Source of the DNA: Streptoverticillium olivoreticuli subsp. olivoreticuli
Lineage (GTDB): Bacteria > Actinomycetota > Actinomycetes > Streptomycetales > Streptomycetaceae
Assembly (NCBI RefSeq): GCF_003391135.1
Contig: NZ_CP031455.1
Span: 8,707,501-8,771,500 of the forward strand
Length of the DNA: 64,000 nucleotides
Direction: 5' to 3'
Position numbers and translations under genes: made by a program. The notes under the pieces were generated by a model. The model was not told the origin of the DNA, searched no databases, and saw nothing but the letters and a program-made list of their open reading frames with translations. Positions 1 through 8,343 of this stretch are shown here, one piece after another (the first letter of the stretch is position 1; each line of letters begins with the position of its first letter).

Positions 1-321
1 TCTGCTGCTTCTGGTGCCGGATGAGCCCGTTGCGTTCAAGATCGCGGTGCACCGTCGCCTGCGACGGCGCCGTGGCAGGGCTCGTCCGCGCGATCCTATA
101 AGGCTATTCGCCGGGCACCCCAGCGCCTCGACCTCAGCCGGAAGCCGGTATCAGGCTCGTTCGCGGAAGCCAGGACTTTCTCCCGCAGCCCTTGAAACCC
201 TCGGCTCGTACTTCGACGTCCACGTGCAGACCGCCTGGCGTGACACGCCGCACGAGATGGCCACCTCGCTGACCGGTGAGCCGCCGCGCAACTCAAGCAC
301 CGCCCGGTACCGCTGTTCAAC
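1..321 (-). pseudogene. IS481-like transposase remnant, runs off the left edge
   Basis: Read on the minus strand, positions 321 to about 185 give VEQRYRAVLEL, then GGSPVSEVA and CGVSRQAVCTW, the N-terminal helix-turn-helix pattern of IS481-type transposases, followed by a stop. After a frame change the reading continues as RWGARRIA near position 100 and then as TVHRDLERNGLIRHQKQQ at the window edge, which is the next conserved block of that family. Several frame breaks and the premature stop show a decayed copy. The catalytic core would lie to the left of the window. Confidence 0.65.
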
Positions 322-592
322 CAGCAATACCGGGCCATGCTGCCCGGATGCGTCTCCCTCTTCTATAGCCGTTCATGATCCAGGATCAGCTGCGACGCCG
401 TCAAGAATGTCCCGAGCCACCTTCAAGCCTCTCCCGGGACTCTTCTGCCAACTATCTCTTTGAGGCCCCACACGACACTGCAGGAACGGCATCTTGGCTG
501 ACATCCACACTACGCGGAATCCCGATGCTTTACAGCAGCTTCCCTAAGCCGCATGACATGCCTGTCGAGACTCTATCTTCTCGGCATTGTTT
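322..592. other. No gene seen
   Basis: This stretch between the IS481 remnant and the fibre gene contains only short open frames with no recognisable family pattern. The side next to the fibre gene is somewhat AT-richer than the surroundings. A weak stem CGAGA/TCTCG lies downstream of the fibre stop codon, near 560-580. It is too weak for a confident terminator call. Confidence 0.4.
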
Positions 593-2188
593 TTAAAATC
601 CGCCCGAGCCGAGCGGAATCCAATAGGCGGATATACTTGAGAGTCGTTCCAGTGTGGTAATCTTGAATTCGTGATCCCTTTTTACAGGCAGGGTGCATGT
701 GTCGTAGTAGTTCCAGTTGCTGGCAACCACATAGCCGGAAACCGACACCTCACCCGTAGTTATGGTCACGCCTCCAACTACTCCGCTTTTATAGTTAGCC
801 TGAAATGTGACAATAACGAGACCGTCCGATGGGGCCGTAAAAGTTCCTCCTCCCCCGGATAGAGGCAGCTTCTGCCAACCCCCAAATATGTTGGACCTGG
901 AGTCCACGTAGAGCTTTTTCATGCCCTTGAAGGACACGTCTCCGTTTGTCGTGAGTGACCCGCTTACGGTCAGGCTATTTGCTGCTGTCATGCTCCCGGT
1001 GGTGCTGAGGTTCTTGGTGATGCTTGCGTTGCCGTTGACCGTGAGGCCCGTTGCTGTAATGCTTCCCGTGTCGATTCCATTTGTGGTGAATGTGGCGTCT
1101 GCTTTGAAGCCTCCACCGGCAACATGGCTGATCGAATTGTAGTCCTTGTCGGTGCCCAGGTATAGCCTTTGTTTGGACCAAAGGTATCCTACTGCTGTAA
1201 TGTTGGATTTACTCTCGATGTATCCCGCTGCTGTAATGTTGGATTTACTCTCGATGTATCCCGCTGCTGTAATGCTGGATTTACCTTCAATGACCCCTGT
1301 TGCCGTGACATTACTGCACTCAACATTTCCTGCTGTAAGTTTTTGTGTGATTTGCGCTGTTCCTATCGTTGCGGATTCGATGATAGGGTTGGTGACTCCT
1401 ATGGTCGTGGTGAGATAGGCGGTGCGTTGGTGCGTGTCTTTCTGGTATGTGGCGTGGAGGGTAAAGGTGGTGTCGCGCTCAACGCCTCCCTCCACGACGT
1501 AGAAGCGGGTAGCGCTAGGGAGTGTCACCTCGCCTTTGAAGATGGCAGGGCTGTGTAGGGTGTAGTCGGTGTCGGGTCCGTCCCATTTGAGGGTGAATTT
1601 ATCGCCTTTTCCGACTTGAGTGACTATTGTGTCGCCACTTTGGTCTCCTTTGACGATGCGGAGGTTGGCGAGGGGGACGAGGTCGGGCCGGGCCGGATAT
1701 TTATCGAGTCTGTGGTATTCCGTCTCCCATGCGTAGTCAGTGTCACCTGGATTCCTTATATGGGTGCGGACTGCGATGGTGGCGGTGCCGACTTCACTGT
1801 TGACGCTGAAACCATCCAGGTGTAGGCGCAGTCCGTTCTCGGTAAAGGAATTGCTATCCGAAGATTTGAATATGATCTTTTTGTTTGCGCCGGGGAAGAC
1901 GTATTCTTCCCCGGTGGGGATGCCTTCCAGGACACCGTCTTCAACCTCGCTGAAGCTCCAGGCTCTGGGACGGTCGTTGGCTGACGCCTGTATTTTTTCG
2001 CTGGTTTTAATGAGATCTTGAGCCAGAGTGCCTGCCGGGAGTATCACGATGATCTGGTCGCAGTAAACTTCGCGCTGTCCGCCGTTGGAGATGATGATGT
2101 CCAGCGCGGCGGGCTGGCTGATAGCGAGTGGGACGGGGTCGGTGAGGACTGCTGTGGTCAGGGCTTTACGGGGGGGTGCAGTAGTCAT
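593..2188 (-). CDS. Fibre-like protein, module A: conserved base, repeat shaft, C-terminal head
   Basis: A 531-aa protein starting at an ATG preceded by GGAGAG. Residues 1 to about 265 are clearly homologous to the 364-aa protein at 18839-19933 and share motifs such as DIIISNGGQ and KYPARPDLVPL. The middle (about 275-420) is a low-complexity shaft with a 12-residue repeat (ITAAGYIESKSN) and further TxxG-type turns, the pattern of beta-helical phage-fibre shafts. The last ~110 residues form a separate Gly/aromatic-rich domain suggestive of a beta-sandwich head. It is the last gene of module A, 43 bp after the 1,178-aa gene. A role as an adhesin or receptor-binding fibre is inferred from architecture only. 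The 3' half is less GC-rich than its neighbours, as if the shaft and head were acquired separately. No signal peptide is visible. Confidence 0.7.
   Translation of the reverse strand: MTTAPPRKALTTAVLTDPVPLAISQPAALDIIISNGGQREVYCDQIIVILPAGTLAQDLIKTSEKIQASANDRPRAWSFSEVEDGVLEGIPTGEEYVFPGANKKIIFKSSDSNSFTENGLRLHLDGFSVNSEVGTATIAVRTHIRNPGDTDYAWETEYHRLDKYPARPDLVPLANLRIVKGDQSGDTIVTQVGKGDKFTLKWDGPDTDYTLHSPAIFKGEVTLPSATRFYVVEGGVERDTTFTLHATYQKDTHQRTAYLTTTIGVTNPIIESATIGTAQITQKLTAGNVECSNVTATGVIEGKSSITAAGYIESKSNITAAGYIESKSNITAVGYLWSKQRLYLGTDKDYNSISHVAGGGFKADATFTTNGIDTGSITATGLTVNGNASITKNLSTTGSMTAANSLTVSGSLTTNGDVSFKGMKKLYVDSRSNIFGGWQKLPLSGGGGTFTAPSDGLVIVTFQANYKSGVVGGVTITTGEVSVSGYVVASNWNYYDTCTLPVKRDHEFKITTLERLSSISAYWIPLGSGGF
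1192..1295 (-). repeat. 36-bp tandem repeat in the fibre shaft
   Basis: About three head-to-tail copies of a 36-bp unit lie inside the fibre gene. Two are near-identical at the DNA level and the flanking ones have diverged. Each unit encodes 12 residues (ITAAGYIESKSN), so copy number changes keep the frame and would lengthen or shorten the shaft. Exact boundaries are approximate. Confidence 0.8.
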
Positions 2189-2231
2189 TTGGGCTCTCCG
2201 TATTCAGAGTGGCGCGGGGGCGCAGAGGTGG

Positions 2232-5200
2232 TCATGGGGTGTTGCCGGGTTCGCCGGGTGAGGCAGGGGTGAGTTTAAGGAGCCCGTTGCGTACAGCGGG
2301 CGGGGTGTCGCTGGCCCGGGGCTGTGTGTCGGCGGGTACCAGAGGCAGAGTGACGGCTGTGCCGTCAGGGGAGTGTTCGGTCCAGTTCCAGGTGCCGACG
2401 CGTAGTGATGGGCGCGGGGCTGCCAGGACGGTGTCCGGTGCCTGGCCGTGTCCGTTGTCAGTGGTGCGGGTGACTGTGAGGAGGGGACCGGCGCGGAAGA
2501 ACACCTCAAGGGTGTTGAGCGGGTGCTGAGTGAAGCGGGCGGGCAGGCTCAGGCTGGCTGTGGGGACGATGCCGGTGGTTGCGTGGGCTTGTGCGGACGG
2601 GTCGAGGAGCAAGGTGAGGTAGAGAGCCTCAGGGTCGGCCAAGTTTCTGGTATGGGGATGGTGGTGGGCTTTGAGACGGGGGTAGTTGCTGGGGGTGATG
2701 GCTTTGAGGAATGCACTGTCGTCTTCTGTGGGGTGGACGGTGAAAATGGGGCCGTGTGTGTCGTGCTGGTATGCCAGCAGGCCGTCGCCGAGCCGGTCGT
2801 ACTCGCCGAGCTGTACTGGCCATTCGTAGTTGGGGAATTCGGGTGCTGGGCGGTCAAGTACGTGCTGCCAGGTGGGGTCGGTGATGGGGCGCGAGTCGAG
2901 TTCGAGGGACAGTCGGCTGCGGACGAGGGCCAGTGGCCGCCCTGCGAGAACAGCGGGTGTGGTGTCGGCATGGGCGGTACCGGGGTGGATGCTGTTGAGT
3001 GTGTTGTCGATGGAGCGGAGTACCGCAGCGAGTGCAGCTGTGCCCCCGGTGCGGATGGGGTTGAGGAAACGGTGCAGGTGGGGCATCTGCTCTGACAGGC
3101 TTTCGAAGGTTCCGGCGGGAGACCCGGGCAGTGGGTACCAGGTCACGTCGGTGGTACCGGCCGTGTTGGTGACGGGGCGGAGTTCTCCTAGCGCTCTGCC
3201 GTCGGGTGTGTAGCAGGCGAGGGCTTGGTCGATATGGTTGGGTTGCAGCCATCCGCAGACTGGGTTGGCCCGGGGGTCGTGGTCTACCCGGATGCCGTCG
3301 TTGGTTGTGTCGACGAGGTCGAAGCACAGGCGTGCGCCTTGGACGAGGCGGGGCCGCAGATGCACTCCGCGTTTGTCGAGTCCAGTCACCTCGTCCTTGC
3401 TGGGGGTGGTGTCGGATGTTCTCTCCGGCGCCCACTGTTTTTCCTGGTTCTGTTCGATGATGACGTGGGCGCGCCCGAAGCGGTCGACGATCTTGAGCTC
3501 GGTGAACTCGAACTGCCCGGCTCGGATCTGCTGGAAGGGCGAAGAAGGATAGTTTTTGAACGGCTGGGGAAGCGGGCCGGGGTCGGGTGCGCTGCGCCAG
3601 CCTGGTCCGACGAGGTCGCGCAGTTCGCCGTCTGGTTGTACGTTTCGGGACTGGTCGTGGCAGGCGAGCTGGGCGGTGAAGCCCCCCAGGGACTGGGCGA
3701 GCAGGTCCCATTCCCTGGTGGAGTCGGCGAATTTTTCCAGGCGGTCGCGGACGTTGCTGTCGGGGTGGTGTTTGGCGTGCTGGCGGATGCGGGCTGCCAT
3801 GTTGAACGCGGTGTGGGCGCTGAGCATGGAGCGGCCGTTGAGTGTGATGTGGATCTGGGGCTTTTCATCGCCTTCCTGTGATTTCCACTCGTAGCGTTTG
3901 CCGTTGAAGGCCCAGTTCGGTTTGCCGTTGCTCGCTGTGTGGGGGATCGGGTAATACCGCACCTGCCATTCCAGATACAGCGGCTGCCAGGGCTGGGTCC
4001 AGGGGCACAGGACGAAAGCCGGCGGAGGGATGGCCCCGTCGGGCAGTTCCGCCTTGTCCGTGTTGCCTGTCGTGTACCAGGCTGATTCGTGTGCTAATGC
4101 GCGTACGGGTGCGGGGACGTTGGCGAGCAGGCCGTCGATGGTGGCTTTGTGCTCGTCGCCTGGTCTCGGTGGGGCAATTGCTTCGACGGGGCGGCATGGC
4201 ACGGTGGTGGCGGTGTCCATCGGTTCGTGCATGCCGGCGCCGCAGATGAGAACGACAGGGTCTTGCGGGGTATGGAACGGGGCCGCCGGGGCACGCCTGA
4301 GAAGCAGCCCTCCGGGAGCGGGGGGGTCGTTGGTGACAAGGGTCAGGCCAAGGCCGATCAGCCGTTCGACACGCTCCTGGACACGGAAGGCCAGGCTGTC
4401 TGCGCGGGCACTGCGAGCTTGGCCGTTGACAGAAACAGGCTCGCCGATCCTCTCGATCTCCTCGCGGACGCGCTGGGCGAGACTGCCGTCGGCCTTCGGA
4501 TCGATTTTGCGGGCAAACACGCCGTAGTCCAGGTCACGGGGTAGGACGGGCAGACTGTGCAGCCACCAGGCATCGTAGAGCTGGCGGCGCAGGTCATGGA
4601 GTTCCCTCACCGCTGTGTCATAGGCGGCCTGGGCATCGTTTAGTTCAGCCAGGGCAGTACGCTGCTTTTCGTTGACCGCTGGGATGCTGTCGGCGGCCTT
4701 GGCAGCGTCAGTGATCTGCCACAGGAATCCGCCGGGCGCGTGAGTGAACCATTGCTTCTGTATCTGCTGCTCCAAGTCCAGCATGCCGTCAGGCTGGGAG
4801 ATTTTGTCGAGCATCCCGTACTGGAGGGCTTCCAGCAGAGCGGATGAGGAGGCCAGTACGGAATCGGGTGAACTGTTGGACTCGACCATCGCGACCAGCG
4901 CATCCAGTGAACTGTTGCCCACGGCGACGCGAGTTTCCAGGGAGGTGCTTCCGGGCAGCTTGTCGGGGTGCCAGTCCACCAGACAGGTCATGCCCGCGTA
5001 ATAGGAACGCTGGGCTGTGCCCTGGCCAGGCCGGACCTGCTCCCAGTGGAAGTCAGTGAGTATCCGGCTGAGGCCCTCCGCACTGTTAGCCGCGGCGAGC
5101 GGGTCGCAGCCAGGGGCCGAGTACCAGCCGACGACCAGGTAGCTGAATTTTTCGTCAGTATGCCTGTGGTCGTCGAGTGGGTCATGGAAGGAGAAGACGT

Positions 5201-5768
5201 TCTCGTTATAGGGCTGGTACTGGCTGAAGGCCGGGATGCCAGGTCCGTGCGCGGTCAGGAACGTACCGGGCTCGGGTTTCCATGCTTCGGCAGGCGGATC
5301 GGGCTCGGCCCAGGGCTGGTCGGTGGTTTCCACCTCGCGGCCGATACAGGTGATCCGGCGGACCCCGTCGCGGTCGGTGTACAGGAAAGGGGAGGTTCCG
5401 GTGATGCGGTCGAGATGGTCGCTTTCAACGACCCACATCTTGATATCGCTGCAGCGGCGGACGATCAGCCAGCGATTGGGGACCACGGGGAAGGAAGTGG
5501 TGTCCTTGTCCGCGTCGTGGGTGCCGCGGCGCAGTGCGTCGGGGATCTCCCATTGCAGGTACACGCCTTGGCGGCTGACGTCGGAGCTCATGCCGAGATC
5601 GAGGTCGCCGAAGGGGTCAGGTTCAGGGTTCAGGTGCAGGTTAAGGCGGTGGAAGTTGAGCTGCCAGCGCTGGAAGTTCCAGTGTGTCTGGACAGCTTCG
5701 TTGACGATCAGGGCTGAGAGCTTGACAGGGACGACAAGGCCGTCCTGGAGTGTGCTGGGCTGGTCCAT
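2232..5768 (-). CDS. Large module protein of unknown function, module A (1,178 aa)
   Basis: The start ATG is preceded by GGAGG. The protein aligns along its whole length with the 1,181-aa protein at 19985-23530, including the shared N-terminus DGLVVPVKLSALI, the segment ALAELNDAQAAYDTA, the block FxTPQDPVVLICGAGMHEPMD and FGRAHV near residues 770-780. A short helical, coiled-coil-like stretch rich in A, E, L and R lies around residues 375-415; the rest looks mixed or beta-rich. No signal peptide, membrane span or catalytic motif was recognised. It is the third gene of module A, 17 bp after the 841-aa gene. I do not recognise a named family. Its size and strict co-occurrence with the DUF6603-like and fibre genes suggest a structural role, which is inference. 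Confidence 0.7.
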   Translation of the reverse strand: MDQPSTLQDGLVVPVKLSALIVNEAVQTHWNFQRWQLNFHRLNLHLNPEPDPFGDLDLGMSSDVSRQGVYLQWEIPDALRRGTHDADKDTTSFPVVPNRWLIVRRCSDIKMWVVESDHLDRITGTSPFLYTDRDGVRRITCIGREVETTDQPWAEPDPPAEAWKPEPGTFLTAHGPGIPAFSQYQPYNENVFSFHDPLDDHRHTDEKFSYLVVGWYSAPGCDPLAAANSAEGLSRILTDFHWEQVRPGQGTAQRSYYAGMTCLVDWHPDKLPGSTSLETRVAVGNSSLDALVAMVESNSSPDSVLASSSALLEALQYGMLDKISQPDGMLDLEQQIQKQWFTHAPGGFLWQITDAAKAADSIPAVNEKQRTALAELNDAQAAYDTAVRELHDLRRQLYDAWWLHSLPVLPRDLDYGVFARKIDPKADGSLAQRVREEIERIGEPVSVNGQARSARADSLAFRVQERVERLIGLGLTLVTNDPPAPGGLLLRRAPAAPFHTPQDPVVLICGAGMHEPMDTATTVPCRPVEAIAPPRPGDEHKATIDGLLANVPAPVRALAHESAWYTTGNTDKAELPDGAIPPPAFVLCPWTQPWQPLYLEWQVRYYPIPHTASNGKPNWAFNGKRYEWKSQEGDEKPQIHITLNGRSMLSAHTAFNMAARIRQHAKHHPDSNVRDRLEKFADSTREWDLLAQSLGGFTAQLACHDQSRNVQPDGELRDLVGPGWRSAPDPGPLPQPFKNYPSSPFQQIRAGQFEFTELKIVDRFGRAHVIIEQNQEKQWAPERTSDTTPSKDEVTGLDKRGVHLRPRLVQGARLCFDLVDTTNDGIRVDHDPRANPVCGWLQPNHIDQALACYTPDGRALGELRPVTNTAGTTDVTWYPLPGSPAGTFESLSEQMPHLHRFLNPIRTGGTAALAAVLRSIDNTLNSIHPGTAHADTTPAVLAGRPLALVRSRLSLELDSRPITDPTWQHVLDRPAPEFPNYEWPVQLGEYDRLGDGLLAYQHDTHGPIFTVHPTEDDSAFLKAITPSNYPRLKAHHHPHTRNLADPEALYLTLLLDPSAQAHATTGIVPTASLSLPARFTQHPLNTLEVFFRAGPLLTVTRTTDNGHGQAPDTVLAAPRPSLRVGTWNWTEHSPDGTAVTLPLVPADTQPRASDTPPAVRNGLLKLTPASPGEPGNTP

Positions 5769-5785
5769 GGCGAGTCCTCCAGTGG

Positions 5786-8311
5786 TCAGGGGCGTTGCAG
5801 GGTGATTTTTTCCGATGATTTGATCATCTGGAGGGCGAACTCGGAGGGCGTGAGGGAGTTGCTCCCGCCGGGCCTGAGTGCTCGGGCGATGGATTCCGCG
5901 AGGTCTGCAGCGCGGAGGGTTTCGATGCCGTCGGCAGACCGGCGGAGGAAGTCCTTCACCTCCATGGGTGCGAGCGTTGTTTCCTGGTCGCCAGCGTTGT
6001 CGGGGCTGACACTGCGTAATTCGATGGTGTTCTCAGTGGTGACGCCGAAGTGCAGTCCCTGGTGGGGCTCGGCCAGTTCGATGGTTTGAGGGACGCCGTC
6101 GAAAAGGACCAGGAGTGTGTCCTGGTCCAGGCGTTCATAGCGCAATGCCTTCAGCTGGTTGCTGTCCTGGTCGGTGGCTGTGACGGTCAGAGCGGGCCAG
6201 CCGCGTACCAGGGCGGAGCGGATGAGGATCCCGGCGGCGGGCGCCGAGGGCTCCTGAGGGGAGACCAGTTCGGAGAGGATTTTGTCAACCGGACCTTGTT
6301 CGCTGCGGTTTCTTCCGATGCTCAGGGCGCCGTCCCGCAGCACTCGCTGCCACGTCTCGTCGATGTGGAAGAAGCGCAGGCTTTCGTCCGGAAGCATGGT
6401 CGGGTCGGGGACGAGATGGGCGAACGGCACCGGCGTCAGCAGGGCCAGGCTGTTCAGCCACGGCAGGATGTGCGCGGCGGGCTGACCGAGCGTGGTCTTG
6501 GGGTCATGTGCTTCTTCGGCCAGGATGCTGTGGTGGTCCAGGACCGGCGGGGATTGACGCAGGGCTCCGCTGCTGGGCGGCGGGTGCTCGGAACCGGCAC
6601 CAGGGGTGGGGGTGAAAAGCTGGCACAGTTCACCCTCGAGCCCCTCCTGGAGGAGGCTGTCCAGCATCGCGAGAGGGTCAGGTGTCCCGCCGGTGGACGG
6701 ACTTTCGGCCCTGGTGGTGAGCCTGCTGCGGGCCAGGATGCCTGCAGCAGTGCCATTGACCTTGAAGCTAGCGGGGAAGGGCTCCATGTCGCCTTGGATC
6801 ATTACGCTCACCCAACGGTTTTCACCCGCTGGGATCGGCGGCCAGTCCTTCGAAACCGTGCCGGTGACGTGGTTCCCATTCTGTTCAACCAAGATGTGCG
6901 TGCCATTACGAGCTGTCTGCCCCGGTGACAGGTCGAATTCCAGCGTCGTCACCTTCAAAGGGCTGGCAGTGTGGTTGTGGATGGCGAGTTTGACGGTGCC
7001 GCCGTCGTACCACCGCTCGTGAATGGTCGGCTCTACGAAGACCGTATATGCCGGTTTTACAGGTCTCATCAGGACTGGATACCTGGCGTGTTGGGCCATG
7101 AGCGCGAGGCGTTCGGCGGCAGTACGGCGGAACGCTGCCAGCTGGGTGGTGAAGTGCGGATCGGCCAGGGCCAGAGCGCGGCCGAGGCTGAAGGCGTTGG
7201 CGTAGCTGACGTCGAACACCCCGCTGTCCTTGACATAGATGAGGGCTTGCGAGGGGTGGGTGCACACCTTCGGCACAGGAGCGCTGACTGACGGGACGGG
7301 GATCAGCGGCCCGCGGTACCAGGCGAAGGTGCATGGCCCGGGGGCAGTGTGGTGGGCAAGCGGTAAGTAGCCATCACGCAGCCGTGCAACGGAGGGAGTG
7401 TCGTCCTCGGCGGGCAGGGGGCGGCGCAGTACCCCTGTGCGTCCGTCTTTATCCGGCTCGGGATGAGCGAGGTGTTCTGCCAGGGGGCCGAAGCCTCCGG
7501 TTTCGTCGGGGTGGGAGGTGAAGGCCCACGAAGCCAGGGAGAACATGCGCACCGGCCGGTCGGGGGTGGTTCCCAGGACGGTGTGGTGGCCTTCGAGGGA
7601 TACCAGGTGTGCGGTGTAGGTGCCTGGGCTTTTGGCAGGGAAACGGTTGGCGATGATCACCGAGTACGGTTCCTCGCCTGGGGAAGGAGGAGAGTCCTGG
7701 GCAGGAGTGTCGTCGCGAGTGGCATCGGTGCCGCCGGAGCGGACGTGGGCCAGCAGGTTCAGATCCGCACGGGCGGGCAGCAGGGCTGCCGCCAGGGCGG
7801 GGGACAGGTCCACAGTGGTGCACGCCCCGGCTTCCTCCTGCGCGGTGAATTCAGCCTTCTCCAGGGCAGGGAGGCGAACGCTGGGATCGTCGGCAAGGGC
7901 CTCACGGACGGTCCAGGTCCGGGGCACGACCTTATCAGCGGGGGTCAGCACGAGTAACGCGAGCCACGCGGGCCCGTCGGTATCGGTGCTTCCCGGGGCC
8001 AGAGAGCGCTCCCATGGGAGCAGGGCGCGACTGAGGGCGATGTGCGGCAGGACTGAGTGGAAGGCCCCGTTCATCCCCGGTGGGGGATAGAGGGCGTGGA
8101 CGCAACTGGCGTCCAGGTGGAACTGAGGGGCGCGGACCACGAAGTCATGTGTGGTTGGTTGGAGGTATTCGGTGCCGTCGACAAAGGTATTGAGATTGTC
8201 GATCTCCTGGGTAACGGTGAGGGTGTAGGTGCCGGCCCCTACTGCGGGTCGGAGGTCGTCGGTGAATTTCACCGTCTGCGAGGTCGGGCCGGGGGCGGGA
8301 GTACGGGGCAT
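5786..8311 (-). CDS. Module protein of unknown function, module A (841 aa) with extra Ig-like segment
   Basis: The start ATG has GAGGTGA upstream. The protein is homologous to the 713-aa protein at 23532-25673: both share an N-terminal FTDxLRPAV block, QFHLDAxxVHALYPPPG, LPHIxLxRALLPWER and a C-terminal FALQMIKSxEK. The main difference is about 125 residues (roughly 414-540) present only here. That segment has alternating hydrophobics and phrases such as VKLAIHNHTASPLKV and the WVSVMI strand, like an immunoglobulin or CARDB-like beta-sandwich. No secretion signal or catalytic motif is visible. It is the second gene of module A, 32 bp after the DUF6603-like gene. I do not recognise a named family; a structural or assembly role is inferred from the conserved gene order. 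Confidence 0.7.
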   Translation of the reverse strand: MPRTPAPGPTSQTVKFTDDLRPAVGAGTYTLTVTQEIDNLNTFVDGTEYLQPTTHDFVVRAPQFHLDASCVHALYPPPGMNGAFHSVLPHIALSRALLPWERSLAPGSTDTDGPAWLALLVLTPADKVVPRTWTVREALADDPSVRLPALEKAEFTAQEEAGACTTVDLSPALAAALLPARADLNLLAHVRSGGTDATRDDTPAQDSPPSPGEEPYSVIIANRFPAKSPGTYTAHLVSLEGHHTVLGTTPDRPVRMFSLASWAFTSHPDETGGFGPLAEHLAHPEPDKDGRTGVLRRPLPAEDDTPSVARLRDGYLPLAHHTAPGPCTFAWYRGPLIPVPSVSAPVPKVCTHPSQALIYVKDSGVFDVSYANAFSLGRALALADPHFTTQLAAFRRTAAERLALMAQHARYPVLMRPVKPAYTVFVEPTIHERWYDGGTVKLAIHNHTASPLKVTTLEFDLSPGQTARNGTHILVEQNGNHVTGTVSKDWPPIPAGENRWVSVMIQGDMEPFPASFKVNGTAAGILARSRLTTRAESPSTGGTPDPLAMLDSLLQEGLEGELCQLFTPTPGAGSEHPPPSSGALRQSPPVLDHHSILAEEAHDPKTTLGQPAAHILPWLNSLALLTPVPFAHLVPDPTMLPDESLRFFHIDETWQRVLRDGALSIGRNRSEQGPVDKILSELVSPQEPSAPAAGILIRSALVRGWPALTVTATDQDSNQLKALRYERLDQDTLLVLFDGVPQTIELAEPHQGLHFGVTTENTIELRSVSPDNAGDQETTLAPMEVKDFLRRSADGIETLRAADLAESIARALRPGGSNSLTPSEFALQMIKSSEKITLQRP

Positions 8312-8343
8312 GAGGTCACCTCGGGGACATGCGAAAGAAGGGA

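Noticed and set aside
1192-1295. CRISPR-like repeat array
   Set aside because: The repeats are contiguous 36-bp coding units with no spacers and translate to a regular protein repeat.
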